From contig JAIBCC010000004.1 in the NCBI GenBank assembly GCA_019694395.1, positions 62,001 through 126,000 on the forward strand: a DNA stretch of 64,000 bases. The letters run 5' to 3'. Below, in pieces: positions 51,997 to 60,810 of this stretch (its first letter is position 1; every line of letters begins with the position of its first letter). A model generated the notes under the pieces. The model saw only the letters and a list, made by a program, of their open reading frames with translations. It did not search any database and was not told the DNA's origin. The DNA comes from Pyrinomonadaceae bacterium (lineage in GTDB: Bacteria; Acidobacteriota; Blastocatellia; Pyrinomonadales; Pyrinomonadaceae). The position numbers and the translations under genes were made by a program.

Positions 51997-52095
51997 TTTT
52001 TGAATTTTGAACTTTGATTTTTGAACTTCGATTGGTGAATGTTGTCATTGTTCTGAGACAAATCCAAAATCTAAAGCCTAAAATCTGAAATCGGT
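51997..52095. repeat. Repeat of TTTTGAA and AAATCTA 7-bp units
   Basis: TTTTGAA, TTTTGAA, CTTTGAT, TTTTGAA, CTTCGAT then, after a gap, AAATCCA, AAATCTA, AAGCCTA, AAATCTG, AAATCGG. It lies directly upstream of sucC. Confidence 0.82.
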
Positions 52096-52127
52096 ATAAG
52101 TTTAGCTTTCTGCAATTAAAAAAGCAA

Positions 52128-52153
52128 AAAGGCAGTCATTGCTAACTGCCCTT
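52128..52153 (-). terminator. Terminator of the 52174 lipoprotein gene
   Basis: AAAGGCAGT pairs with ACTGCCCTT; on the minus strand T-rich sequence follows. Confidence 0.7.
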
Positions 52154-52173
52154 TACTAAAGTTTTGATAAATT

Positions 52174-52788
52174 TTAGTTTTGAATTCTAAGTTTGATCTC
52201 GATCAGCTTCCACTCTTTTCCTTCCAAAACATATTTTAGATCGAAATTGGTCGGAAGCGGAGAAGTGCTGTATTTGCCGTTGGCGGTCAAAACTTTGTAA
52301 CCTTTTTCGCGTCCGGCGCTAAAAGCAGGCGAATAACTTGGAGTCATCGAACCGGTCGAACGTAAGATCGGAACAACTGCCGCTTTTTTGTCAATAAACC
52401 CTTGGAAAGAGCTTTTGAACTGATCTGCCGAGAACTGTTGCTTAAATGGTCTGGAAACAGATTCACGGAAATTGGTAAAGTCTGCAGCATCAACTGCATC
52501 GGTAAATTCCTGCAATGTATCCTGCACCAAAGCTGTCATATCGGCTTCGCTCGGAGTTTCACCGGTTGAATTTTTGGGAACTTGCCCTGTTTGTTTCTGC
52601 GACGGAGTTCCTGTATTTGTTGGGTTTGTAGTGTTTGAAGGATTAGTCGGAGGAGGATTGTCTTGTCCTTGATTAGTCAATTTATTACAATTACATCCTA
52701 AAACAAATAATCCAACAACGATTAGAGCAATCAATCCGTTAAAGCCTTTGCCCTTGCCAAATAAAATCTCACTCATTTTGTTTTTCAT
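52174..52788 (-). CDS. Lipoprotein of unknown function
   Basis: 204 residues. A lipoprotein signal (lipobox LFVLGC, Cys about 32, with a second CNC) is followed by an N/T/P-rich linker and a soluble domain (EFTDAVDAADFTNFRESVS, LKYVLEGKEWKLIEIKLRI) that resembles an NTF2/DUF4878-like small alpha/beta fold. Ribosome site AAGGA before the ATG. No function is known. Confidence 0.75.
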   Translation of the reverse strand: MKNKMSEILFGKGKGFNGLIALIVVGLFVLGCNCNKLTNQGQDNPPPTNPSNTTNPTNTGTPSQKQTGQVPKNSTGETPSEADMTALVQDTLQEFTDAVDAADFTNFRESVSRPFKQQFSADQFKSSFQGFIDKKAAVVPILRSTGSMTPSYSPAFSAGREKGYKVLTANGKYSTSPLPTNFDLKYVLEGKEWKLIEIKLRIQN

Positions 52789-52823
52789 AGTTTTTCCTTA
52801 TTAAGTTTTGAATCTTTTAATTA

Positions 52824-53744
52824 TTACTTTTTACGCCAGGGCTTTAATAATTCCTGCCAGCTTTGCATTGTGCGTTCATATTCGGTTTGGCAACGAACGG
52901 CTCTTTCTTTGGGTAAATAGCCCTGCCTGACAATGTTTTCGTATTTTACCGTATTTGAACCGTAAATCATACATAAACTGTTATAAAATCTTTGTTCCTG
53001 CAAAAGATGCTCATCAGCCATATCCCGCTTCCCTGTGCTGCGTGACTTTGACTCAAGGGAAAAAGCATCTGCAGCCGCTAAAACCGAAGTGACACCGCCT
53101 TCGATTTCTTCCAGACAAATATAAGCCGAAACCCGATCTGCTGCGTCTTCTTCGTTGGCAGTGATCGGTAAATTGTAAAGATCAATCATCGCGTGACCAA
53201 GCTCGTGAAGAAAGACAAAACGCACCGCATCAAACATTTTGTCATACGCCTGCTGGTCGGTTTTTCCGCTGGCTTTGAACAGAGTATAAAAATGCTCCAT
53301 CAATTCATAACAAACCGTGATCGAAGTATCATTCGGATCATAAAGCGCATTAACTTCACCGCAGTCTTTGGTTCGCAAATAAACATCGGTTGGCAATTTA
53401 AGATTTTTATTTAGTTGAGCTGCGGCATCTTCCAATACTTTTTCGTCTTTAATTTGCTGGTCAATTTCTTTATAACGTGCATTTTGAACCGTTCCGTGTT
53501 CGACTATGAAATCTCCTTTGTCGTCTTTTTGCCCACCGCCGGATTTATCGGCAGAATTATTTTTAGTAGTTTCAGTTTTTGTATTACCGGATTGATTAGA
53601 AACCGGTTCAGATGAATTTGAAGCAGGTAAAACATCTCTGTCCGAACGGCAGAAACAGCCGAAAACAAAAAAGATAATAACTAAGACCAAAAATAAATTT
53701 ATCGTATTTGGACGAAAAATTGGGGCAGCAAATTTATCTGACAT
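52824..53744 (-). CDS. DUF4344-type zinc metallopeptidase lipoprotein
   Basis: 306 residues. Lipoprotein signal (FVFGC, Cys about 30), acidic N/T/S-rich linker, then a metallopeptidase-like domain with HELGH (in FVFLHELGHAMIDLYNLP) and the downstream NEEDAADRVSAY with a likely third ligand. DRVSAYICLE is typical of DUF4344. The ATG at 53744 is chosen for the signal peptide. Confidence 0.82.
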   Translation of the reverse strand: MSDKFAAPIFRPNTINLFLVLVIIFFVFGCFCRSDRDVLPASNSSEPVSNQSGNTKTETTKNNSADKSGGGQKDDKGDFIVEHGTVQNARYKEIDQQIKDEKVLEDAAAQLNKNLKLPTDVYLRTKDCGEVNALYDPNDTSITVCYELMEHFYTLFKASGKTDQQAYDKMFDAVRFVFLHELGHAMIDLYNLPITANEEDAADRVSAYICLEEIEGGVTSVLAAADAFSLESKSRSTGKRDMADEHLLQEQRFYNSLCMIYGSNTVKYENIVRQGYLPKERAVRCQTEYERTMQSWQELLKPWRKK

Positions 53745-53865
53745 ATTATTGCTTGGATTTAACAAGATTTTATAGTTTTTTGTCAATTATTTTGGATAAA
53801 AAATTTTCTTTTTAACAAACAATTAGACGTAAATTCACATCGGATTTTGCTGAATCTATAGACAT

Positions 53866-54945
53866 TTATCCCTTTAATTCCGCAACCAAAGTTTGCATAC
53901 TTTCGTGAGCGTTATTACACAAAATAATTATCGTTTTTTTTTCATCAAGATACCGCACAATCAAATTACTGATTCCCGGGTTGCCTCCGGTGTGCTGAAC
54001 ATATTTTTTACCCGCTTTGTCCGTTTGAACTTCCCAACCGAATCCGTAATTTATTTTCGTGCCGTTATTGAGAGCCGCGCCCGTAAAGGCTTCGGCTAAA
54101 GTTTGTTGCTTGATCAATTTTTCGGTGTATAAAGCTGCGTCCCACTTCAACAAATCGCGGACGGTGCTGCTGATTCTACCGGGACCTTTGCGATTACCAA
54201 GCCAAACCGTATAATCCGATTCGTGAAATTTATTAGCGTTGACATAATTTCCCTTTTCATCTTTCAGATGTCCGGGCGCAAAGTTCTTTAATTTCGCCTT
54301 TTCTTCTAAAGTGCGAATGTCTGTGTCACGCATTTTCAGCGGTTTAAAGATCCACTCCCGACACATTTCAACATAATCTTTTCCGGCGGCTTGTTCGGCA
54401 ACGCTGGCTAATAAAACATATCCGGTATTACTGTAACTATATTTTTCTCCCGGTTGGAACAAAGCCGGAGGCGCGTAGCGATTAAGATATTCCAAAATAT
54501 CCTTGTTGCCTGCGACCTTGGATTTATCCCAATATTTGTCCATTATCGCCTGGTAATCAGGCAATCCGCTCGTGTGTGTCAGCAGATGACGAATCGTAAT
54601 GTTCGGATACGGAACCTGAATATATTTGCTGATGGGATCGTCAAAATTTAATTTTCCGCGCTCTTTGAGCATCATAATTATCATTGCGGTAAATTGTTTA
54701 GTTATCGAAGCCAGTTCAAAAATATCATCTTTCTTCAACGTCTCATTAGTTTCAAATCTTCGCTTGCCCGCTGCTTCGTGAAACTGAATTTTGCCGTCCT
54801 TGGCAACTAACAGAACACCGCTGAAACCTGCGGCTTTGGCTTTTTCAAAAGCGGCGCGGACATCAGTAGTTTGACCGTTTAAATTTCCAATGAAAAAACC
54901 GATACAGACCAATAGGCTGATAATTATTAGGGAAAATGTTTTCAT
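53866..54945 (-). CDS. Secreted serine hydrolase (beta-lactamase/PBP fold)
   Basis: 359 residues. Signal peptide (1-24, ending LNGQ). All three catalytic motifs are intact: ASITKQF (SxxK), YSNTGY (YxN), HTGGNPG (third motif). Single domain with no C-terminal addition, close to the size of D-alanyl-D-alanine carboxypeptidase/esterase-like members. Fourth such enzyme in this window. Confidence 0.93.
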   Translation of the reverse strand: MKTFSLIIISLLVCIGFFIGNLNGQTTDVRAAFEKAKAAGFSGVLLVAKDGKIQFHEAAGKRRFETNETLKKDDIFELASITKQFTAMIIMMLKERGKLNFDDPISKYIQVPYPNITIRHLLTHTSGLPDYQAIMDKYWDKSKVAGNKDILEYLNRYAPPALFQPGEKYSYSNTGYVLLASVAEQAAGKDYVEMCREWIFKPLKMRDTDIRTLEEKAKLKNFAPGHLKDEKGNYVNANKFHESDYTVWLGNRKGPGRISSTVRDLLKWDAALYTEKLIKQQTLAEAFTGAALNNGTKINYGFGWEVQTDKAGKKYVQHTGGNPGISNLIVRYLDEKKTIIILCNNAHESMQTLVAELKG

Positions 54946-54961
54946 AATTTAAAAAATAAAA

Positions 54962-55018
54962 GCGTTCGGTCAATTATTATTGAACTTATTTTAACCTCAA
55001 TAATAAAAGACCAAACGC
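54962..55018 (-). terminator. Terminator of pepA
   Basis: GCGTT-GGTC and TTATTATTG pair with CAATAATAA and GACC-AACGC; T-rich sequence follows on the minus strand. Confidence 0.78.
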
Positions 55019-55040
55019 AAGGATACGTTAAATTAAAAAG

Positions 55041-56537
55041 CTATTGTGATTTTTCGATCATCCGCAAAAGCGTGCGGATACAAACACCGGTTGGACCTTT
55101 TCCCTGATGCGGTTTAATGTCATCCGCCCAGGCAGTTCCCGCAATATCAAGGTGTGCCCATTTTGCTTTGTCCACAAATTCCTGAATAAAGACCGCTCCG
55201 GCAATGGTTCCGGCTTTGCGCGGTGCACCGATATTTTTGATGTCGGCAATGTCGGATTTGATTTGTCGGCTGTATCCCGGACCGACAGGAAGCTGCCAAT
55301 AATCTTCGCCAACTTCTTTGCCGCATTCAATGATGGTATTGATCAAGTCCTGATCATTCCCCAAAACAGCGGTGTTTAGATCACCAAGCGCAATGATAAC
55401 CGCACCGGTCAAAGTTGCCATATCAACAATAGTGGTTGCACCTTCTTTTTCAGCATAAGCAACTGCATCAGCTAAGATCAGACGACCTTCGGCATCGGTG
55501 TTCAGAACTTCAATGGTTTTGCCGTTCATTGCGGTCACCACATCGCCCGGACGGGTGGCTTTTCCGCTTGGCATATTTTCAACCGCTGCGACCACGCCAA
55601 TGACAGGGATGCTCGGTTTTAACAAAGCAATTGCCCGCATAGTGCCGATGACGGTTCCGCCGCCGGTCATATCGTGCTTCATTGCGTCCATTCCTTCGGC
55701 AGGTTTGAGCGAAATGCCGCCGGTGTCAAAACAAACGCCTTTGCCGACGATTGCCAGAAGCTCGCCTTTTTTACCGGTTGATTTTTTCGGCTCGTATTTG
55801 AGAACGATCATTTTCGGCGGTTGTTCCGAACCAATTGAAACGCTAAGAAGTGAACCCATTCCTAGTTTTTTCATCTTGGCTTCGTCCAGAATTTCGCATT
55901 TCAAACCGGTTTCTTTCGCCATCTTCTCGGCACGTTTTGCCATTTCGGTCGGATGCAGAATATTAGCAGGTTCGTTACACATATCGCGGGTGAAATTCAT
56001 TGATTCACCAACGATTTCGCCGCGATTCAAACCGGATTTCAATGCACCCGCATCTGCTCCGTCAACACACAAAACAAAATTTTCGACAACCTTTTCGTTC
56101 TTATCTTTGGTTTTGTATTTGTCAACTCCGTATTGGCTGGTAATCACGGATTGCATTGCTACCTGAGCAACTTCTCCCGCATCGGCTTCGGAACGCGGCA
56201 CTAGAACAAAACTTGTGATGTTGCGTTTAAGCAAAAAGCGAACCGCAGTTCCGGCTAAAACTCCAACCGCAGGAACTTTGTAATCTTCTTTTTTGCCGAC
56301 TCCGATCAATAACACACGGCTTGGTTTGCCTTTTCCGGCTGCGAAACGCACGAGCGCAGTTTCGCCTGCATCACCTTTGAAATCTTCATCTTTAAAGATT
56401 CCGGCAATTAATCCGCCCGTCGTTTTGTCTAATTCTTTCAAAAAGGGGGCAGTTGTCTTTTCATCTTTAAATACAGCAACCGCAATAGCATCAACATTTG
56501 CCTCTTGAAAATTGCCTGTAATGGCTTGGGACTTCAT
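55041..56537 (-). CDS. pepA: Leucyl aminopeptidase (M17)
   Basis: 498 residues. N-terminal macro-like domain, then the di-metal catalytic domain: VGKGVCFDTGGISLKPA, MKHDMTGGGTVIG, and NTDAEGRLILADAV with the catalytic Arg. It removes N-terminal residues from peptides as a hexamer and may also bind DNA as in E. coli PepA. Confidence 0.96.
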   Translation of the reverse strand: MKSQAITGNFQEANVDAIAVAVFKDEKTTAPFLKELDKTTGGLIAGIFKDEDFKGDAGETALVRFAAGKGKPSRVLLIGVGKKEDYKVPAVGVLAGTAVRFLLKRNITSFVLVPRSEADAGEVAQVAMQSVITSQYGVDKYKTKDKNEKVVENFVLCVDGADAGALKSGLNRGEIVGESMNFTRDMCNEPANILHPTEMAKRAEKMAKETGLKCEILDEAKMKKLGMGSLLSVSIGSEQPPKMIVLKYEPKKSTGKKGELLAIVGKGVCFDTGGISLKPAEGMDAMKHDMTGGGTVIGTMRAIALLKPSIPVIGVVAAVENMPSGKATRPGDVVTAMNGKTIEVLNTDAEGRLILADAVAYAEKEGATTIVDMATLTGAVIIALGDLNTAVLGNDQDLINTIIECGKEVGEDYWQLPVGPGYSRQIKSDIADIKNIGAPRKAGTIAGAVFIQEFVDKAKWAHLDIAGTAWADDIKPHQGKGPTGVCIRTLLRMIEKSQ

Positions 56538-56676
56538 TTATAATTTCCTCGTTTAAAAAGATTTTTATTACAACTGGAATAGTTATTGTAAATTTAGGTA
56601 GGAAAAAATGTGAAAACAAGTTCTTAAGAAGACTTTAAATATTGTGTTCTTACAATTTTCCTTTATAACTTATACC

Positions 56677-57138
56677 TTATCTGTGACTTTCTTTCAATTG
56701 AGCACGGGTTTCACGTTCAATAGTTTTGCTTTTCAGCGTTTCGCGCTTATCAAAAAGTTTTTTACCTTTTGCCACACCGATTTCAAATTTGATCCGCCCG
56801 TTTTTCCAGTAAATCCGGGTAATGACCAGCGTCATTCCTTTAATGCTCGTTTCTTTTTCAAGCCTTTCAATTTCACGGCGATGAAGGAGCAATTTGCGGG
56901 TGCGAAGCGGTTCGTGATTGTTCCGGTTTCCGTGAGTGTAAGGCGAAATATGAGCGTTAAACAGCCAAACTTCATTATCTTTTACCGAGACATACGAATC
57001 CTTTAACTGAATCCGTCCGGTCATTACGGACTTGACCTCAGTTCCCTGCAATACTATCCCTGCCTCGTATTTATCCTCGATAAAATATTCGTGATAGGCT
57101 TGACGATTATTAATGATGTCTTTTTCTAATGCAGACAT
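56677..57138 (-). CDS. smpB: SsrA-binding protein SmpB
   Basis: 153 residues. NRQAYHEYFIEDKYEAGIVLQGTEVKS, FNAHISPYTHGNRNNHEPLRTRKLLLH and KNGRIKFEIGVAKGKKLFDKRE are diagnostic. It carries tmRNA to stalled ribosomes. The ATG at 57138 is chosen over an earlier in-frame alternative. No tmRNA gene is seen in this window. Confidence 0.96.
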   Translation of the reverse strand: MSALEKDIINNRQAYHEYFIEDKYEAGIVLQGTEVKSVMTGRIQLKDSYVSVKDNEVWLFNAHISPYTHGNRNNHEPLRTRKLLLHRREIERLEKETSIKGMTLVITRIYWKNGRIKFEIGVAKGKKLFDKRETLKSKTIERETRAQLKESHR

Positions 57139-57201
57139 AAAACATATTTTGCCTAAATGTTGCGCTTTAAGCAAATAAACGATAAATTATTAATTAGCTT
57201 T

Positions 57202-57272
57202 TGGGAGATCGTCTAATGGTAGGACTGCAGAATCTGGATCTGCCTATCGGGGTTCGAGTCCCTGTCTCCCAG
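57202..57272 (+). tRNA. tRNA-Gln (anticodon CTG)
   Basis: Acceptor TGGGAGA/TCTCCCA, D-arm with CTAATGGTAGG, anticodon stem GCAGA/TCTGC with loop ATCTGGA (CTG), T-arm GGGGTTCGAGTCCCT. CCA is not encoded. The U1-A72 start and GGTAGGAC pattern are usual for bacterial tRNA-Gln. Confidence 0.93.
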
Positions 57273-57275
57273 TTT

Positions 57276-57339
57276 CAGTAGCAATTGCAGTTTGCAGAGG
57301 CAGTTAAATTGCTTTCACTGACAATTGTATCTGCTACTG
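57276..57339. repeat. Inverted repeat after tRNA-Gln
   Basis: CAGTAGCAATTG on the left matches CAATTG plus TGCTACTG on the right; it is related in wording to the repeat at 1731-1836. Confidence 0.6.
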
Positions 57340-57348
57340 CCAACTAAT

Positions 57349-57801
57349 ATGTCCTGGCACGAAACCGAAATCCACGTCCGATACGCAGAAACCGATCAAA
57401 TGGGAATCGTTCATCACGCTAATTATCTGGTCTGGTTTGAATTGGGACGCACCAATATCTGCAAGGCAAAAGGTTTTTCGTATCGTGAAATGGAAGAACA
57501 GGAAAATGCCTTAATGGTAGTTGCCGAAATCTATTGCCGCTATAAATCTCCTGCTTTCTACGATGACCATTTGATCGTCCGCACTAAAATCGAAGAAGTT
57601 CGCAGCCGCACCGTTCGTTTTATTTATGAAATTTTTCGCCCGTCAGACAATACTTTTCTGGTTGAAGGTTCAAGTATGCACATCTTTACCGACAAAGAAA
57701 AAAAGGTGCGGACTTTACCTGATAAATACAGAGAGTTGCTGTCAAAAGAAATTGAAACGGTTGATGAAAGGTCTTTTCCGCCCAACGAAGCACCGCATTA
57801 A
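57349..57801 (+). CDS. Acyl-CoA thioesterase (YbgC/FadM-like hotdog)
   Basis: 150 residues. RYAETDQMGIVHHANYLVWFE is the classic 4-hydroxybenzoyl-CoA thioesterase motif with the catalytic Asp and His. AEIYCRYKSPAFYDDHLIVRT follows. It hydrolyses acyl-CoA or acyl-ACP. The ATG at 57349 (MSWHETEI) is preferred to the earlier in-frame start, which has no family likeness. Confidence 0.92.
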   Translation: MSWHETEIHVRYAETDQMGIVHHANYLVWFELGRTNICKAKGFSYREMEEQENALMVVAEIYCRYKSPAFYDDHLIVRTKIEEVRSRTVRFIYEIFRPSDNTFLVEGSSMHIFTDKEKKVRTLPDKYRELLSKEIETVDERSFPPNEAPH

Positions 57802-57833
57802 ATTATGAAAAAAAGGTAAAAGGCTGAGCTCAT

Positions 57834-58778
57834 TCAATTTGGCAACACATCAATCACCGTAATTTCTGGTCTGGCTAAAAAACGAACTCGTGGCGTGTCT
57901 CCGCCTTCCATTCCGATTCCGCGATTGACGTTGAGCGTTGTCTTTTCAACTTGATACGTTCCGCCCTCATATTTTTTGCCGAATTTTGAAAATGTGACCA
58001 ATGCGCCATAAAAAGGCATTGCGACTTGTCCGCCGTGAGTGTGTCCCGCGCAATATAAATCAATTTCGTTTTTCTGAACATCTTCGATAAGGTCGGGATA
58101 ATGCGTCACAAAAATTGAAAATTCGTTTTTGGGAATCGAATTTAAAGCTTCCTGCAATTTATCTTCGGATTGAACAAAAACGCCGGTCAACCAGATCGGA
58201 ACGCCGCGAACTTCAACTCTTTCAACATTTCCGTTTAATTGCCTGACATTGATTCCGCCAAACAAATCCTGTTTAGACCAATACCAAACGTCCCAATTCC
58301 CGCGCACGACAAAGGTTGGCGCAATGTTTGAGATTTTCGTCAAGCATTCTCGAAAAACAGGCAATCCATCGGGAGAATTTAACGAATCGCCGGAAAAAAC
58401 TATCAAATCAGGCTTTTGCTCGGCAATTTTATTTGGCAAATCTTCTTCGAGTCGGGCAAATCCGTCACTGTGAATATCGGAAATATGAACAATCCGAATC
58501 GGCTGAGAGTTTGACGGAATTTTTGCGCTCCTAATTTCGATTTTTCGCACTTCCAACCAATACGGCTCAATAAAATAGGCATAGGCGAAACAACCAAAAC
58601 CGATCAAAGCCAGTGCATACATCGAACGTCTGAGCCAAATAAAAAGCGGGAGGGTTTCTTTTTCGATAATGCCGAGTTTTTCAACAATTCCGCGAAACAA
58701 TCCCCACGCAGCGCAACCATAAACTGCCAAAATCAAAAGAAAAACAATAGATAAGGATAGGTTTTCCTGAGGTGACAT
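57834..58778 (-). CDS. Membrane-anchored metallophosphoesterase
   Basis: 314 residues. Two membrane segments (about 8-28 and 48-68), then a calcineurin-like phosphatase: HISDIHSD, IVFSGDSLNS, VRGNWDVWYW (GN-x-D in place of GNHD), and CAGHTHGG. This class includes UDP-2,3-diacylglucosamine hydrolase-like and cAMP phosphodiesterase-like enzymes; the substrate is open. Confidence 0.88.
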   Translation of the reverse strand: MSPQENLSLSIVFLLILAVYGCAAWGLFRGIVEKLGIIEKETLPLFIWLRRSMYALALIGFGCFAYAYFIEPYWLEVRKIEIRSAKIPSNSQPIRIVHISDIHSDGFARLEEDLPNKIAEQKPDLIVFSGDSLNSPDGLPVFRECLTKISNIAPTFVVRGNWDVWYWSKQDLFGGINVRQLNGNVERVEVRGVPIWLTGVFVQSEDKLQEALNSIPKNEFSIFVTHYPDLIEDVQKNEIDLYCAGHTHGGQVAMPFYGALVTFSKFGKKYEGGTYQVEKTTLNVNRGIGMEGGDTPRVRFLARPEITVIDVLPN

Positions 58779-58791
58779 TTCTTACAAACTC

Positions 58792-60312
58792 CTACTTTTT
58801 CATGATCGCTAAAACTTTATCCATCAAAGGCTTCATCGCCGTATCTTCTTCGATAAAAGGCACTTCGGCGCGAATTGCATCATAAATGGGTTGAGTTCCT
58901 GCTCCAAGTTTTTTATCTGCGCCTAATACTTTCCGCCGAAAATCAACGCCCTGCGCTGCACAGAAAAATTCGAGGGCTAAAATATTTTCGAGATTTTCTG
59001 CAACGTCCCGCAGCTTTAACGCTGAGGTCACGCCCATTGAAACGTGGTCTTCGACATTGGCTGAGCTTGGAATCGTGTCCGCGCTCGCGGGATGTGCGAG
59101 AACCTTATTTTCGCTGGCAAGTGCCGCCGCAGTATATTGGACGATCATAAATCCTGAATTCAGACCGCCGTTTTCGGTCAAAAACGCAGGCAGGATATGC
59201 CCGTTAGAATCCGCATCAACCAGCCGCATAATTCGTCTTTCGGACATATTGCCGATCTCGGTCAGAGCCAATGCCAGATAATCCATCGAAAGCGCCAGTG
59301 GCTCACCGTGAAAGTTTCCGCCGGAAATGATTTCGGGTTCGCCTGCATCATTAAAAAAGATCAAAGGATTATCGGTCACGGCATTTAACTCATTCGACAT
59401 CACCCATTCGACATAATCAATCGCGTCCCGCACCGCGCCATAAACCTGCGGCATACAGCGCAGAGTGTAAGCGTCCTGAATATTTTTGGGATCGTGTTGG
59501 CGGACAAATTCGCTTCCTTCCAGAATTCGGCGCAAGTTTTCGGCGCATCGGATTTGGCGCGGATGCGGACGCAGGGCGTGAATTCGCTCGTCAAAAGCGG
59601 CTGTTGTGCCGTGTAATGCTTCCAATGAAAGACAGCCCGCAGTTTCCGCAAGATCAGCTAAATGTTGCGCGCGATGGGTTTGAACAACGCCAACCGCCGC
59701 CATTATGGTTGTCCCGTTGGTCAGGGCTAAACCTTCTTTGGCTTTTAACGAAATCGGTTTTAGATTGAATTTTGACAACGCATCTGCACTCGAAAGTCTT
59801 TCGCTGTCAATAATCACTTCGCCTTCGCCAATCAACGGCAACGCCATATGTGCGAGTGGGGCGAGGTCACCCGACGCTCCAAGCGAGCCTTTTTCAGGGA
59901 TAACAGAATGAATTCCAAGATTAAGGAATTCGATCAGCAATTCCAAAGTTTCGAGCCGAATTCCCGAAAATCCGCGTGCCAAAGTGTTTGCCCGAATCAA
60001 CATAATCGCCCGTGTGGTCGGCACATCAAACGGTTTGCCGACTCCGACCGCGTGCGAAATCAGAATGTTTCGCTGTAGTTTTTCAACCTGATCCCGCGGG
60101 ATGATTTTATCTTTTAATGCTCCGAATCCGGTGGTAATTCCGTAGGCAATCTCGCCTTTTTCCAACAATTTATCAACCGCATTGGAAGCACGATTAACTT
60201 TATCTTTGGCACTGTCGGCTAAAATAATTTTGGGATTGTTTGGCGAGCCGTAGGCAACTTCGACAACTTGTTCAAAGGTTAGATTTTCGCCGTCTAGGAT
60301 GATTTGTTTCAT
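58792..60312 (-). CDS. hutH: Histidine ammonia-lyase
   Basis: 506 residues. The MIO prosthetic group arises from A146-S147-G148 in KGSLGASGDLAPLAHM. YGITTGFGALKDK, LTNGTTIMAAVGV and ENGGLNSGFMIVQYTAAAL also match HutH. It deaminates histidine to urocanate. Other hut genes are not next to it. Its start overlaps the downstream-reading neighbour's stop by 4 bases (ATGA). Confidence 0.95.
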   Translation of the reverse strand: MKQIILDGENLTFEQVVEVAYGSPNNPKIILADSAKDKVNRASNAVDKLLEKGEIAYGITTGFGALKDKIIPRDQVEKLQRNILISHAVGVGKPFDVPTTRAIMLIRANTLARGFSGIRLETLELLIEFLNLGIHSVIPEKGSLGASGDLAPLAHMALPLIGEGEVIIDSERLSSADALSKFNLKPISLKAKEGLALTNGTTIMAAVGVVQTHRAQHLADLAETAGCLSLEALHGTTAAFDERIHALRPHPRQIRCAENLRRILEGSEFVRQHDPKNIQDAYTLRCMPQVYGAVRDAIDYVEWVMSNELNAVTDNPLIFFNDAGEPEIISGGNFHGEPLALSMDYLALALTEIGNMSERRIMRLVDADSNGHILPAFLTENGGLNSGFMIVQYTAAALASENKVLAHPASADTIPSSANVEDHVSMGVTSALKLRDVAENLENILALEFFCAAQGVDFRRKVLGADKKLGAGTQPIYDAIRAEVPFIEEDTAMKPLMDKVLAIMKK

Positions 60313-60809
60313 TGTGGTTTGATAATTTTAAATTTTGGTGGTGGATCATCATCTTGTTCTGGTCCCTTATCAGATCCGCATCTGGAAATTCCTGCTTCTA
60401 TATTCTCCTTTTTAATTTTTCCGTTTTGTTTAATGAATCTGTAGGAATAATATTGACCAAAACACGCACTACTACGAGTAATTGAAGCAGAGATTGTTCC
60501 TTCTTTGTAGTTAAAAGGGTAAATGTAATAATAAAATAAGTTTAATTCCCTGAGACGAAACGCTTGTTTGTCCGAAATAAAAGCGACTTTTCGGTTATTG
60601 AATTTTTTTGGGAATAAACCAATAATTTCTTTTGGCGTAAGTTCAGTTAATATTAGAATCTTCTTTTGTTTTCTAAATTTCGGCTCAAAGGTCTTCAGAA
60701 GAATCTGAACTATTTTTGATTTTTCTTCCTTTGTGAAATTAACCGATTGGGCGTTGCTTGTTGTTACTTTGATTAAGATTAAAAACAAAACGGAGATTAT
60801 TACTTTCAT
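60309..60809 (-). CDS. Exported hypothetical protein
   Basis: 166 residues. Signal peptide (1-20, ending TSNAQ), then a small soluble domain with FNRRVAF-like strands (KKFNNRKVAFISDKQAFRLRE), YYYIYPFNYKEGTISASI and a C-terminal Cys. No family is recognised. The ATG at 60809 gives the signal peptide. It overlaps hutH by 4 bases and lies right after the Uma2 gene, so the three may form one transcript. Confidence 0.65.
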   Translation of the reverse strand: MKVIISVLFLILIKVTTSNAQSVNFTKEEKSKIVQILLKTFEPKFRKQKKILILTELTPKEIIGLFPKKFNNRKVAFISDKQAFRLRELNLFYYYIYPFNYKEGTISASITRSSACFGQYYSYRFIKQNGKIKKENIEAGISRCGSDKGPEQDDDPPPKFKIIKPQ

Positions 60810-60810
60810 T

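Noticed and set aside
55498..56166. Long open frame opposite pepA
   Set aside because: Antisense to the well-conserved pepA catalytic domain, with low-complexity Pro/Ser content.
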